DNA from: an uncultured Pelagibacteraceae bacterium
GTDB lineage: Bacteria > Pseudomonadota > Alphaproteobacteria > Pelagibacterales > Pelagibacteraceae
Reading direction: 5' to 3'
NCBI GenBank assembly: GCA_902530635.1
Contig: CACABC010000004.1
Span: 34,648 to 98,647, forward strand
Length of the DNA: 64,000 nt
Both the position numbers and the translations under genes were made by a program. A model generated the notes under the pieces. That model made no database searches and had not been told where the DNA came from. It worked only from the letters and a program-made list of their open reading frames with translations. Positions 51,405 through 61,000 of this stretch are shown here, one piece after another; positions within the stretch are counted from its first letter, which is position 1, and each line of letters begins with the position of its first letter.

Positions 51405-52445
51405 ATGAAAAAAGTAGGAGAACACGTAACAATAGATTTTTTAGGGGTAAAAAGGGATTACTCTCCTAATTTTTATAGCAAAGTTATTTATAAAATAGCT
51501 AAAAAAGCCAAAATAGAAGTACTTAATATTTCTGAAAAGGTATTTAAACCACAAGGATATACATGTTTAGCACTCTTGGCTGAAAGCCATATGAGCTTTC
51601 ACACATTTCCTGAAAAGGGTATAATAAGTTTTGATTTCTTTACTTGTGGTAAAATTTCACCTACAGCGGCTTTAGATATTTTAAAAGAAGAAATTAAACA
51701 TGAAAGAGCAGTAGTTAGAAGCTTTGATCGAAGCAACAAAGGTATTTACGAAGACATATATAGTACCCCAGGACATAAAAAATATTATGTTGTAAGCGAT
51801 GTTTTAGAAAATTTAGTTTCAAAAGTTGGTCAACACATTGAGGTTTTAAAATTAGAAGAATTCGGCAATGCACTTTTCATAGATAGCGAACTTCAAGTAG
51901 CCGAGAAAGACGAAAAGAAATATAGCGGTCAGTTCGTAAGCTCATCCCTTAATCTTTCAAAAGATAATTCAAGCGCAGCAATAATTGGCGGGGGAGATGG
52001 TGGTGTAGCAAGAGAACTTTCTTCGAAAGGTTTCAACTTAATAGATTGGTATGAACTAGATCCTGAAGTAGTAAAAGTTTCACAAAAACACCTTCCAAAA
52101 GTTTGTGGAGATATTAAAGCAAATAATAAAGTAAAAACTTATTGGGGAGATGCTTTTGAAAGTATTAAGAAAGTTAAAGATTCAAAATACGATAAAGTTT
52201 TTGTTGATCTTAACGACGATGACTTTTGTATAAATTTAGCAGCAAAAAATATGAAAGGTTTAAAAAGAATTTTAAAACCAGGTGGAATTATTACCGCTCA
52301 AGTTGGTTGCTTTTCGAAGAATCCAAAGCAAGTAAAAAATTGGTTAAGTGTCCTAGAAAATAATTTTGGGAACGTAGAACTTTCAGAAGTTTTTATTCCT
52401 AGTTTTGATTGTAGATGGAGCTTTGCATCTTCTACGTCTAAATAA
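51405..52445 (+). CDS. SpeD-SpeE fusion: S-adenosylmethionine decarboxylase plus aminopropyltransferase
   Basis: 346 residues. Residues 1-120 are a prokaryotic AdoMet decarboxylase: LLAESHMSFHTFPEKG with the self-cleaving Glu-Ser (Ser near 62), followed by FDFFTCG. Residues about 130-346 are a spermidine-synthase-like Rossmann domain: GNALFIDSELQVAEKDE, the IIGGGDGGVARELS SAM-type motif (near 195-208), YELDPEVV and the acidic VFVDLNDDDF. One polypeptide would make decarboxylated AdoMet and use it to add an aminopropyl group to a diamine, releasing MTA for the mtnP/apt/mtnA genes 3-6 kb away. The acceptor is not deducible. Confidence 0.92.
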   Translation: MKKVGEHVTIDFLGVKRDYSPNFYSKVIYKIAKKAKIEVLNISEKVFKPQGYTCLALLAESHMSFHTFPEKGIISFDFFTCGKISPTAALDILKEEIKHERAVVRSFDRSNKGIYEDIYSTPGHKKYYVVSDVLENLVSKVGQHIEVLKLEEFGNALFIDSELQVAEKDEKKYSGQFVSSSLNLSKDNSSAAIIGGGDGGVARELSSKGFNLIDWYELDPEVVKVSQKHLPKVCGDIKANNKVKTYWGDAFESIKKVKDSKYDKVFVDLNDDDFCINLAAKNMKGLKRILKPGGIITAQVGCFSKNPKQVKNWLSVLENNFGNVELSEVFIPSFDCRWSFASSTSK

Positions 52446-52446
52446 T

Positions 52447-52833
52447 TTAATACTTCGTATATTCCTTAACTTCCTCAATACTAGATCCGAAGATCTTATT
52501 AATTTTTGATTTAACTTTTGCTCTATTATCATTCATAAAATGTACATCTCTAGAAACTTTAATAAATTTTTCTCCAAAGTCTGATTTTTTTTCACAAAGT
52601 CTTTTTTCATTCTCTATATCCCACAATTTTCTGTTTATAGATTTTAATTCATCAAATAAGGCCTTATATTGTTTTTTATCAATTTCAGAAAGATCTGTAT
52701 TTTTTAGTGCTTGATATTCTTTTTCAATAATTTTCAAAGAACCTTTATCGTTAATTTTTTCTAGCTTGATCTCCAAAATAGTTAATTTATCTAACAATTC
52801 CCCCACAGATATCTCAGCTAATATTTTTTTCAT
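52447..52833 (-). CDS. DUF6165 family protein
   Basis: 128 residues, no signal peptide, mostly charged helices: EISVGELLDKLTILEIKLEKI at the N-terminus, then LKSINRKLWDIENEKR near 66-81 and VSRDVHFMNDNRAKVKSKIN near 94-113. This pattern matches the small helical DUF6165 family, often found beside glycosyltransferase genes. It is divergent from a GT9 gene here. Function unknown. Confidence 0.72.
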   Translation of the reverse strand: MKKILAEISVGELLDKLTILEIKLEKINDKGSLKIIEKEYQALKNTDLSEIDKKQYKALFDELKSINRKLWDIENEKRLCEKKSDFGEKFIKVSRDVHFMNDNRAKVKSKINKIFGSSIEEVKEYTKY

Positions 52834-52867
52834 TGAATCTTTATAAATTATGATATTTTAACTTTTA

Positions 52868-53800
52868 ATGTCAAATATATTGATTATCAAGCATGGTTCA
52901 CTTGGAGATATAATTCAAGCAAATGGTGCCATGAAAGACATTAAACAGAGATTTCCAAATGACAAAGTACTTTTACTTACTACACCTCCATACACCAATT
53001 TCATGTCATCATGTCCATACATAAATGGAGTATTGATTGATAAAAGACTTCCAAGATGGAACATATTTTATTTGTTTAAATTAAAAAAAATGCTTGAAAG
53101 ATTCAACTTTGTAAAAGTTTTCGATTTACAAAATTCTTCAAGAACAATATTTTATAGAAAATTTATTTTAAAAGATACAGCTTGGTCAAGCACAGAAACC
53201 TCACTAGAGCCTGAACAAAAAAAATCAGATTTTGATCAAGAACCAGTATTAAAAAGAATGAAGATACAATTACAAAAAAGTGGGATTGAAACAAAATTTA
53301 CAGAAAATCCAGATTTAAGTTGGGCATCTAAAAATATTAAAAGTTTAATGAATCAATATATCGACGGAAATTACATAGCCATTTTTCCTTTTTGTTCGTC
53401 AAAGCACAAAGAAAAAGTTTGGCCTTATTTCGGTGATCTAGTAAAAGAAATAAAAAATCTTTACAAAGGTAAATACAGTGTTTTAGTAGCTCCCGGCCCT
53501 AAAGAAATTTCTTTAGCAAAAAAACTAGATGTAAATATTATTTTGAACAAAGATAAATCTCTAGACTTGATGGAATTAGTTGGTTTTATTAAAGGATCAA
53601 GTTATGTAATTTCAAATGATACTGGGCCAGCTCATATCACCAAACATTTAAACAAAAAAGGTTTAGTTTTATTTGGGAGTCACACGTCACCCAAAAAAGT
53701 TAGCCTTGGAGGAGATAACTTTAAATCTATAGAAGTTAAAAAATTGAAAGATCTTAGCGTAGCAACAGTAATTGATAAAATTAGAGCAGATTTAAATTAG
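52868..53800 (+). CDS. Family 9 glycosyltransferase (heptosyltransferase-like)
   Basis: 310 residues, GT-B fold. The N-terminal IIKHGSLGDIIQANGAMKDIKQRFP (5-29) and C-terminal SNDTGPAHITKHLNKKGLVLFGSHTSPKKVS (about 255-285) segments are the GT9 signature. Enzymes of this family add heptose to LPS core. Its presence, with HddA/HddC-GmhB-like genes in the island, supports heptose use in this cell, although GT9 members can transfer other sugars. It overlaps the convergent GT4 gene by 9 bases. Confidence 0.88.
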   Translation: MSNILIIKHGSLGDIIQANGAMKDIKQRFPNDKVLLLTTPPYTNFMSSCPYINGVLIDKRLPRWNIFYLFKLKKMLERFNFVKVFDLQNSSRTIFYRKFILKDTAWSSTETSLEPEQKKSDFDQEPVLKRMKIQLQKSGIETKFTENPDLSWASKNIKSLMNQYIDGNYIAIFPFCSSKHKEKVWPYFGDLVKEIKNLYKGKYSVLVAPGPKEISLAKKLDVNIILNKDKSLDLMELVGFIKGSSYVISNDTGPAHITKHLNKKGLVLFGSHTSPKKVSLGGDNFKSIEVKKLKDLSVATVIDKIRADLN

Positions 53801-54886
53801 ATCAAGATATTTTTTTACTATTTTCTTCCAAGTAAAATTCTCAGAAAATTTTAAAGCATTTGACCCATAAATTCTATAATTATTGTTTTCAAAAAATTTT
53901 ACTATATTTTCATAAATCGAGTTAATATCTTCACCATCACATATAAGGCCAGTTTCTTGATGCCTTATGGCATCACTGGCACCGCCATCTTTTCCTCCTA
54001 TAGATCCTACCCCATAACTAGCAGCTTCAATAAAAGATATCCCAAAACCTTCGACTGATTTTTTAAAGATTACAGATGGCATTAAAAATAAATTTGAATT
54101 TTTAATTAGTGCTATTTTTAATTTTTGATCTACCTGATTTAAAAAAAGTACTTCATTTTCGATTTTCAGTTCTTTAACTAGTGATACTAATCTTCTTTTT
54201 TCTTCCCCATCTCCAATAATAATATATTTGATTTTTGGATATTTTTCTTTGAGATTTCTTATACACATTAAAACATTTTGGTGATTTTTTCTTTTATCTA
54301 GTCTTGCAACTGTCAAGATTTTAGGGAAAGAGTCTTTAAAAAGTCTCTCGGATTCGATTTGAAAACTATTTTCTATTTTCATTGATTCATCATGCCCAGG
54401 ATGAATAATATGAATTTTTTCTTCGCGTATACCGATCTTAATTGCTAAATTTTTAGTAAAATTTGAATTTGCTATTACAAATTTTATTTTATCAAGAGAA
54501 TTTATAACTCGTTTATTAAGTCCGGAGTCTTTTGAATGATTAATTTCTTTAGAATGTATAAGGCAAAAAGATGGTATATTTTGTATTATACTAGCATTGA
54601 TTTTTTCAACACTTTTCCAATGGTCGAAAAAAACTGATCTTATATTTTGGTTATTTTTTATATACTCGGTAACCCTATTTGCTTTTCTGTACTTCCTAAG
54701 AAGTTTTATTCCACCAAATCTCTCAATTTCTGCCTTAGAATACTTGTCGTATTTGTCAAAATTTTCTGATTTATCAGCAAAGACTTTTACTGGTCCATGG
54801 TTGACCAAAGCATTAGCTAAACCACCCATCAAATTTTGCATACCACCAATTTCTGGCGGAAAGTTTCTAGTTGATATAACAAACAT
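53792..54886 (-). CDS. Family 4 glycosyltransferase
   Basis: 364 residues, GT-B fold. The donor-binding half shows ILTVARLDKRKNHQNVL near 194-210, KYIIIGDGEEKRRL near 225, and the E-x7-E region EGFGISFIEAASYGVGSIGG near 281-300. The N-terminus has RNFPPEIGGMQNLMGGLANAL. It adds a hexose-type residue to a lipid-linked or LPS glycan. Followed on the same strand by the redoxin gene upstream (1-base overlap). Confidence 0.9.
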   Translation of the reverse strand: MFVISTRNFPPEIGGMQNLMGGLANALVNHGPVKVFADKSENFDKYDKYSKAEIERFGGIKLLRKYRKANRVTEYIKNNQNIRSVFFDHWKSVEKINASIIQNIPSFCLIHSKEINHSKDSGLNKRVINSLDKIKFVIANSNFTKNLAIKIGIREEKIHIIHPGHDESMKIENSFQIESERLFKDSFPKILTVARLDKRKNHQNVLMCIRNLKEKYPKIKYIIIGDGEEKRRLVSLVKELKIENEVLFLNQVDQKLKIALIKNSNLFLMPSVIFKKSVEGFGISFIEAASYGVGSIGGKDGGASDAIRHQETGLICDGEDINSIYENIVKFFENNNYRIYGSNALKFSENFTWKKIVKKYLDLI

Positions 54887-55440
54887 TACTTAGTCCACTT
54901 AATATTACAGCCCATACTTGGAATTTGATTTTTTGGTCCACTTCCAGTTTTGATTATTAAATTCATAGCTTTTAATAAATCACTATCACCAGAGGAAATT
55001 GGTTTTAAATCTTTAAGCTCTCTAATTCTACCTCTGTATTGTAGTTCGAGTTTTTTATTATATCCAAAGAAATCTGGCGTACATACAGCACCATAGTCTT
55101 TTGCTACATTTTGAGTTTCATCAATTAAATAAGGGAATGAAAATTTGTTATTATTACTAAATTTTATCATATTTTCAAAAGAGTCCTCAGGATATTCTTT
55201 TACGTTATTTGACATGATGGCTATAGAATTTAGTCCAGAGTTTTTCAAATTTTTACAATCATTGACGATATCTTCAATTACTGCCTTTACATATGGACAA
55301 TGATTACAAATAAACATTATTAATAATCCACTTTTCCCGATATGGTCCTCAAGTCTGTGTAACTTGCCGTCCACACCCTTAAGCTTAAAATGTCTAGCTT
55401 TTTCTCCGAAATTACATATAGGTGTTTTAGTTAAAACCAT
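54886..55440 (-). CDS. Thioredoxin-family redoxin
   Basis: 184 residues. The peroxiredoxin/thioredoxin-like fold begins with GEKARHFKLKGVDGKLHRLEDHIG. The active-site segment MFICNHCPYVKAV carries two cysteines (C-N-H-C, near 48-51), typical of the AhpC/TSA-related thioredoxin family with CNHCPYV. No signal peptide, so cytoplasmic. The role is a thiol-disulfide or peroxide reduction step; the partner is unknown. Divergent from the gamma-carbonic anhydrase gene (20 bases). Confidence 0.85.
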   Translation of the reverse strand: MVLTKTPICNFGEKARHFKLKGVDGKLHRLEDHIGKSGLLIMFICNHCPYVKAVIEDIVNDCKNLKNSGLNSIAIMSNNVKEYPEDSFENMIKFSNNNKFSFPYLIDETQNVAKDYGAVCTPDFFGYNKKLELQYRGRIRELKDLKPISSGDSDLLKAMNLIIKTGSGPKNQIPSMGCNIKWTK

Positions 55441-55460
55441 AATGTATTATACATAAAATT

Positions 55461-55964
55461 ATGAATTATGACTTCGAAAAAAACGTTCCTAAAATTCACC
55501 CAGAGGCATGGGTGGCTTCTAATGCAACTCTTATTGGAAAGGTAAAATTAGAAAAAAATTCAAGCATATGGTTTAACGCGGTTCTACGAGGGGACATTGA
55601 ACTCATTACAATTGGTGAGAATTCTAATGTACAAGATGGTAGCGTGCTTCACACAGATCCAGGTTATAAATTAAATGTTGGTAAAGGTGTAACAATAGGA
55701 CATATGGTGATGTTACATGGCTGTAAAATCTTGGATGACACTTTAATAGGAATAGGGAGTATTATATTAAATAATGCAAAAATTGGAAAAAATTGCATTA
55801 TAGGTGCTAATACTTTAATTCCTGAAAATAAAGATATACCAGATAACTCTCTTGTTGTTGGTAGTCCAGGCAGGGTTATTAGAAAAGTAACCAATGAAGA
55901 AATCAAAGCAATCCATGATAATGCTAGGCATTACGTTGAGGGATCCAAAAAATACAAAAAATAA
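55461..55964 (+). CDS. Gamma carbonic anhydrase family protein
   Basis: 167 residues, left-handed beta-helix of hexapeptide repeats. Metal-ligand histidines are visible in SVLHTDPG (near 61) and [11 protein letters not shown] (near 78 and 83). The [23 protein letters not shown] stretch is diagnostic. It may hydrate CO2 or serve as a structural subunit, as related proteins do in alphaproteobacterial and plant complex I. Ends directly before the convergent PPOX gene. Confidence 0.92.
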   Translation: MNYDFEKNVPKIHPEAWVASNATLIGKVKLEKNSSIWFNAVLRGDIELITIGENSNVQDGSVLHTDPGYKLNVGKGVTIGHMVMLHGCKILDDTLIGIGSIILNNAKIGKNCIIGANTLIPENKDIPDNSLVVGSPGRVIRKVTNEEIKAIHDNARHYVEGSKKYKK

Positions 55965-56576
55965 TTAAGGTACTAGCCAAGTAAATTTTTTAGAGGCCTC
56001 GAAATTTATTAATGCTCTTCTATGGCCTTTTGCAGCAAGGTAAAGCCACTCAATAGTTTTAATTTTACATTTTATAACGCAGAAATTTTTATAACCTTCT
56101 TCGCTTTGCTCTTTAGTAAAATCAAAATTATCAAATTTAGAATTAAGTCCCGAAGTAGGTTTTTCAGATACAGATCCTGGTCCATTAGTTACTAAATAAC
56201 ATTTCCTACTTATATGACCTGTTTTTTCCCACGATTCTCTTGTTATATTATTTTTAAAATTTATTTCTGCAATAACTTTTAATCTCAATTGTATTTTGTC
56301 TTTTTTTCCATAAAATAATATTGAGCAATTAGAGTTCTCTTTTATTTTTTTAATTTTTGAAGATCTAATGTCACTATGGAATTGTACAAAACGATTTTCT
56401 TTATCAGCTTTTCTTAATACAATTACTCTACCGTCTAAATCATTTTTATTGCCACAAATGAACACTGGTGTTCTAAACTCTGACTCTCTATTTTTAACTG
56501 CTTCAACCAATAAACTCCAAAGCTTATTTTCGATTTCTAATGGGTTCTCATAATAGTTTACTTGATTTTCGACCAC
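55965..56576 (-). CDS. Pyridoxamine 5'-phosphate oxidase family flavoprotein
   Basis: 203 residues, split-barrel FMN-binding fold: DGRVIVLRKADKENRFVQFHSDIRSSKIKKI (about 49-79) is the flavin-binding region, and the C-terminal EWLYLAAKGHRRALINF segment closes the domain. It is close to pyridoxamine phosphate oxidase but without the full PdxH C-terminal signature, so the substrate is unclear. It lies next to a beta-hydroxyacid dehydrogenase gene (2 bases). Confidence 0.82.
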   Translation of the reverse strand: MVENQVNYYENPLEIENKLWSLLVEAVKNRESEFRTPVFICGNKNDLDGRVIVLRKADKENRFVQFHSDIRSSKIKKIKENSNCSILFYGKKDKIQLRLKVIAEINFKNNITRESWEKTGHISRKCYLVTNGPGSVSEKPTSGLNSKFDNFDFTKEQSEEGYKNFCVIKCKIKTIEWLYLAAKGHRRALINFEASKKFTWLVP

Positions 56577-56578
56577 GT

Positions 56579-57445
56579 TTATTTTCTAAACCTTTTTATA
56601 AGACTTGATGTGTCCCATCTTTTTCCACCCATGTTCTGAACTTCACCATAAAATTCATCAATTATTTTAGTAATAGGCAAAGGCGAATTATTTTTTTTTG
56701 CCTCATCCATAGCAATTTTTAAATCTTTTCTCATCCAATCAACAGCAAATCCATAATCGAATTTATCTTCTATCATAGTTTTATGTCTATTCTCCATTTG
56801 CCAAGATTGAGCAGCGCCTTTAGAAATAACTTCAATTACATCATGCATGTTTAATTTTGCATTAATCCCAAAATTAATCGCCTCTGACAAACCTTGAACT
56901 AACCCTGCAATACAAATTTGGTTTACCATTTTACAAAGTTGACCATTACCAGCAGGACCTAGTAATTTAATTTTTTTACTATAACAATCGATAATCGGTT
57001 CAGCCTTTTTAAAATCTGCTTCATCACCACCCACCATTACTGTAAGAGCTCCATTTTCAGCACCTGCCTGGCCACCTGAAACTGGTGCATCTAAAAATCC
57101 AAAACCATGTGCTTTAGCAGACGCATAAAGCTTTCTTGCTATATTTGCTGATGCTGTAGTGTTGTCGATGTAAATGGCTCCTTTTTTTATGGTGTTATAC
57201 AATCCATTTTTTCCAATTGTAACTTCCTCTAAATCTTTATCATTTCCTACACATGTAAAGATGAAATCAGCATCTTTAGCGGCATCCTTTGGAGTTTCAG
57301 CCAATTGTCCTTTATAATCTTTAATCCATTTCTCAGCTTTAGATTTTGTACGATTATAAACAGTTACATTATGCCCGGCTTTTGATATATATCCAGCCAT
57401 TGGGTAACCCATAACACCAAGACCAATAAAAGATACCTTTATCAT
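56579..57445 (-). CDS. NAD(P)-dependent beta-hydroxyacid dehydrogenase
   Basis: 288 residues, 3-hydroxyisobutyrate/tartronate-semialdehyde reductase family. N-terminal VSFIGLGVMGYPMAGYISKAGH (4-25), the substrate-site DAPVSGGQAGAENGALTVMVGG (near 118-139), the catalytic Lys in GNGQLCKMVNQ (near 170), and KDLKIAMDEA near the C-terminus. It oxidises or reduces a short 3-hydroxy acid; the exact substrate is not readable. Divergent from an MFS gene, with the two starts adjacent. Confidence 0.92.
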   Translation of the reverse strand: MIKVSFIGLGVMGYPMAGYISKAGHNVTVYNRTKSKAEKWIKDYKGQLAETPKDAAKDADFIFTCVGNDKDLEEVTIGKNGLYNTIKKGAIYIDNTTASANIARKLYASAKAHGFGFLDAPVSGGQAGAENGALTVMVGGDEADFKKAEPIIDCYSKKIKLLGPAGNGQLCKMVNQICIAGLVQGLSEAINFGINAKLNMHDVIEVISKGAAQSWQMENRHKTMIEDKFDYGFAVDWMRKDLKIAMDEAKKNNSPLPITKIIDEFYGEVQNMGGKRWDTSSLIKRFRK

Positions 57446-58675
57446 ATGTTAAACCTTAGTTTAAATAAAAAAGTTTTAATTTTCGGATTCATATTTACAT
57501 TTTTTTCAAGCTTTGGACAGAGTTTTTTTCTTGGTTTATTTAATCCAAGCATAAGAAATGAATTGAACATATCACATGGACAATTTGGCGCAATTTATGC
57601 AGGAGCTACGATTTGCTCTAGCTTAGTTCTCATTTGGTTTGGAAAAAAAATAGATGACTTTAAGTTATTTAACTATTCAATAATTGTAATAGGAATTTTA
57701 TTTTTTTCTTCATTTTTTTTTTCAATTATTAACAATATTTATCTTCTTGTTGTTGCAATTTTCCTAATGAGGTTTTCTGGACAAGGTTTAATGTCTCATA
57801 CTTCATCAACAACCATATCAAGATATTTCAACAAAAGAAGAGGCAGAGCTCTAAGTGGAATATGGTTTGGTCTTTCTTCAGCAGAATTTATTTTGCCTAT
57901 CTTAATAGTATTTTTATTAACCTTATTTTCTTGGAGAATTATCTGGCAGTTTATATCTTTATTTATAATTATAACTTTGCCATTTGTTGTTTTTTATACA
58001 ATAAGAAATATAACAATAGAATCAAGAGAGAATTCTATTTTAGATAAAGAAAATAGAATTTTAAAGAATATTAAAAGCTGGAAAAGATCCGAAGTTTTAA
58101 GAGATCCAAAATTTTACATTATATCTTTAAACATGTTGGCCCTACCATGGATTGCTACTGGTGTTTTTATCTATCAGTCTTTCATAGCTGATTCTAAACT
58201 TTGGGATATATATATTATTCCAAAATCATTTATGATTTATTCAGCTACATCTATCATAACACTAATATCATCAGGCTTTTTAGTAGATAAGTATACAAGT
58301 AGAAAATTGATACCATTAATGAATTTGCCAGTGCTACTAGGTATGTTGATCTTATATTTCTTTGATCATTACTTTTATGCCCTTATATTCTTTGGGCTTT
58401 TAGGAGTTTCTAATGGTTTAGCTAACGTACTTGGATCATCTCTGTGGGCTGAAATTTATGGAGTTAGGTATATCGGTGGTATTAAAGCACTTACAACTGC
58501 AATGATGGTCTTTTCAACTGCTTTTGGCACTGCCTTATTTGGATTACTAATTGATAACGGCTTTACAATTGAGTTCATTTCGATAATTAGTATTTTGTAT
58601 ATTAGCCTTTCACTTTTAGTTTTAATTATAATAAGAGGTTCAATTGAGCCAAAAAATATAATAAAAAAAACTTGA
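57446..58675 (+). CDS. MFS transporter
   Basis: 409 residues with about 12 hydrophobic helices. NPSIRNELNISHGQFGAIYAGATI near the N-terminus and the loop SRYFNKRRGRALSGIWFG (about 129-146) are typical of monocarboxylate/oxalate-type MFS permeases. The start sits immediately next to the divergent dehydrogenase start, so their promoters must lie inside the other gene. The substrate is unknown and may be the hydroxy acid used by that dehydrogenase. Confidence 0.87.
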   Translation: MLNLSLNKKVLIFGFIFTFFSSFGQSFFLGLFNPSIRNELNISHGQFGAIYAGATICSSLVLIWFGKKIDDFKLFNYSIIVIGILFFSSFFFSIINNIYLLVVAIFLMRFSGQGLMSHTSSTTISRYFNKRRGRALSGIWFGLSSAEFILPILIVFLLTLFSWRIIWQFISLFIIITLPFVVFYTIRNITIESRENSILDKENRILKNIKSWKRSEVLRDPKFYIISLNMLALPWIATGVFIYQSFIADSKLWDIYIIPKSFMIYSATSIITLISSGFLVDKYTSRKLIPLMNLPVLLGMLILYFFDHYFYALIFFGLLGVSNGLANVLGSSLWAEIYGVRYIGGIKALTTAMMVFSTAFGTALFGLLIDNGFTIEFISIISILYISLSLLVLIIIRGSIEPKNIIKKT

Positions 58676-58712
58676 TTTTATGTATGCTTTTCTTTAATTA
58701 TTGCTCATCATT

Positions 58713-59180
58713 ATGGCGCGTATCACAGTAGAAGATTGTTTAGAAAAAGTTAATAATCAGTACGATTTAGTTTTATTAGCAAAAGAGAGAACTTCTCAAT
58801 TAAATTCTGGAGCAGAAATGCTTGTAAACCAAGATAATGACAAAAATACAGTCGTCGCTTTGAGAGAAATAGGAGATGGAAAAGTTGATGTTAAAGATCT
58901 AAGAAAAAATGCAATTTTAAGATTGAGAAAAGAACCTAATGAAGATGTACAGGAAGAAGTTGAGGAGGAAATTTCCAACGATGATTTTGAAAAACAATAT
59001 AAAGGTGAGGTTTCAAAAAGTGGTGTTGCAATATTACCTTCTAAAAGAATGAGAAAAATTCCAGCTCAGACAGCATCTACAAATGAAGAAACCAATGTAG
59101 AGGAGAAAAAAGAGGAAACAGAAACACCTTTAAAACTTACCGAAGAAGTCCAAGATAAAACTAAAGAAGAAAAATCATAA
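58713..59180 (+). CDS. rpoZ: RNA polymerase omega subunit with long acidic C-terminal tail
   Basis: 155 residues from the ATG at 58713; the frame is open four codons further upstream. Residues 1-65 are omega: [30 protein letters not shown] and the [18 protein letters not shown] segment. The remaining about 90 residues form a Glu/Lys/Thr-rich, probably disordered tail. Omega promotes assembly of beta' and can bind ppGpp; the MAR start is typical of that site. It is followed by dusA with a TTG start directly after its stop. Confidence 0.92.
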   Translation: MARITVEDCLEKVNNQYDLVLLAKERTSQLNSGAEMLVNQDNDKNTVVALREIGDGKVDVKDLRKNAILRLRKEPNEDVQEEVEEEISNDDFEKQYKGEVSKSGVAILPSKRMRKIPAQTASTNEETNVEEKKEETETPLKLTEEVQDKTKEEKS

Positions 59181-60173
59181 TTGACAATTAATAGAAAGAT
59201 TTGTGTTGCTCCAATGATGGATTGTACGGATCGTCATGAAAGATATTTTTTGAGATTGCTGAGCAAAAATGTAATGCTTTATACAGAAATGGTAGCAACA
59301 AAGTCAGCCATACACGGAGATAGAAAAAAAATTTTAGGGTTCAATAAAATAGAAAAACCTCTCGCTCTACAAGTTGGAGGCTCTGACAAGAACGAACTGT
59401 CCGAGGTATGTAAAATAGCAGAGGAAATGGGTTATGATGAAATAAATATAAACTTAGGTTGCCCTAGCAAAAAAGTTCAAAAAAATAAATTTGGAGCCTG
59501 TTTAATAAAAGAACCAGATCTAGTGGCTGAATGTATAAATAAAATGATTTCATCATGTAAAATTCCAGTAACAGCAAAAACTAGAATAGGATTTGATAAT
59601 GTTGAAAGCTTCGATTATTTAAATTCTTTTATTAAAAAAATTTCAGAAGCAGGATGTAAAACAATAATTTTACATGCGCGTAAAGCTATTTTGAAAGGAC
59701 TTACACCAAAAGAAAATTTAAAAATACCAAAACTTAACTATCCTTTAGTTTATGAAATTAAAAAAACAAATAAGAATTTAGAGATTATAATTAATGGGGG
59801 TGTCACAAATTCAGAACAAATTAAAGAACATTTAAAAAATTGTGATGGAGTTATGATAGGAAGAGCTATTTATCAAAATCCATATTTTTTAGCAGATATA
59901 GAAAATAAAATTTTTGATAACACTAGTGTACTTTCAAGATCTGAGGTAGCTGAAAAATTAGTTGAATACGTTCAAGAAGAAGTAAAAAAAGGAACTAGAG
60001 TAAACCAAATTATGAGACATACTGTAGGCCTGTATCATGGGCAAAATGGAGCAAACAAATGGAAAAGATATTTAAGTGATAATATGATGGCAAGAGATTC
60101 TGATTTTCAAAAAGTAAAACATATAATGACAATTGCTCAAAATAATGAAAAGGCTAACCAGGTAGCTAAATGA
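59181..60173 (+). CDS. dusA: tRNA-dihydrouridine synthase DusA
   Basis: 330 residues, TTG start. FMN-binding TIM barrel: VAPMMDCTDRHERYFLRLLS (8-27) is the DusA start, INLGCPSKKVQKNKFGACLI carries the catalytic Cys (near 94), and IINGGVTNSEQI and MIGRAIYQNPYFL bind the flavin phosphate. It reduces uridines in the tRNA D-loop. Co-transcribed with rpoZ; overlaps the TauE/SafE gene by 4 bases. Confidence 0.95.
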   Translation: MTINRKICVAPMMDCTDRHERYFLRLLSKNVMLYTEMVATKSAIHGDRKKILGFNKIEKPLALQVGGSDKNELSEVCKIAEEMGYDEININLGCPSKKVQKNKFGACLIKEPDLVAECINKMISSCKIPVTAKTRIGFDNVESFDYLNSFIKKISEAGCKTIILHARKAILKGLTPKENLKIPKLNYPLVYEIKKTNKNLEIIINGGVTNSEQIKEHLKNCDGVMIGRAIYQNPYFLADIENKIFDNTSVLSRSEVAEKLVEYVQEEVKKGTRVNQIMRHTVGLYHGQNGANKWKRYLSDNMMARDSDFQKVKHIMTIAQNNEKANQVAK

Positions 60174-61000
60174 TTGAAGCTTTTGGTACTAATCAAATTT
60201 TATTTTTTTTGTTAATAATGTCAGTAACAGCTTTATTTGCAGGATTCTTTGCAGGCTTTTTTGGAATTGGCGGAGGTATCATAACCGTTCCTTGTCTTTT
60301 TTATATTTTTGGTGCTGTCGGAATAGATAAATCTTTTATTATGCACCTAGCAGTTGGAACTTCATTTGCAATAATTGTTCCAACAGCAATGATGTCTGTT
60401 TTTACACACTACAAACACAAAGCAGTGGATTTTGGTGTTGTAAAAACATATGGAATATTTGTTGTTATTGGTGTCATTATTGGGACTTTTTTTGCAGCAT
60501 CTATGAACACAAAGTCTTTAGTACTTTTTTTTAGTGTGATTATGTACTTATTGGCCTTAAATTTGATTTTTCTTAAAGATAAAACAAAAATAAAATTGAA
60601 ATTTACTTTATTACAAAGAACATTTCTTGGTTTTATAGTTGGTTTTGTATCTTCATTAATGGGTATTGGAGGTGCAATAATGAATGTGCCAATATTAAAA
60701 TTTGTTGGTTATACAATAAATAAAGCGATAGGAAGTGCTGCTTCTATTGGTTTTTTGATAGCAGTTTTTGGATGTTTAGGTTTTTTAATTTCAGGAATAA
60801 TGATTAAAACCCATATACCCTTTAGTACTGGTTTTATAAATATACCTGCTTTTTTAATATTTATACCAATAACAATAGTAATGGCAAAAGTAGGAGCTAC
60901 CACAGTCCATAAAATGAAGAGAGAAATTATAGCAAAATTATTTGGACTTTTTTTAATAATAATAGCTAGTAGATTTTTATACGAATACTTCAATATTTAA
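60170..61000 (+). CDS. TauE/SafE family membrane permease
   Basis: 276 residues with about eight hydrophobic helices in two repeats. The repeated glycine motifs GFFGIGGGIITVP (near 30-42) and SSLMGIGGAIMNVP (near 162-175) are the family signature. Members export sulfite, sulfoacetate or similar anions. The 4-base overlaps with dusA and with convergent pgm reflect compactness more than function. The substrate is not deducible. Confidence 0.9.
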   Translation: MIEAFGTNQILFFLLIMSVTALFAGFFAGFFGIGGGIITVPCLFYIFGAVGIDKSFIMHLAVGTSFAIIVPTAMMSVFTHYKHKAVDFGVVKTYGIFVVIGVIIGTFFAASMNTKSLVLFFSVIMYLLALNLIFLKDKTKIKLKFTLLQRTFLGFIVGFVSSLMGIGGAIMNVPILKFVGYTINKAIGSAASIGFLIAVFGCLGFLISGIMIKTHIPFSTGFINIPAFLIFIPITIVMAKVGATTVHKMKREIIAKLFGLFLIIIASRFLYEYFNI

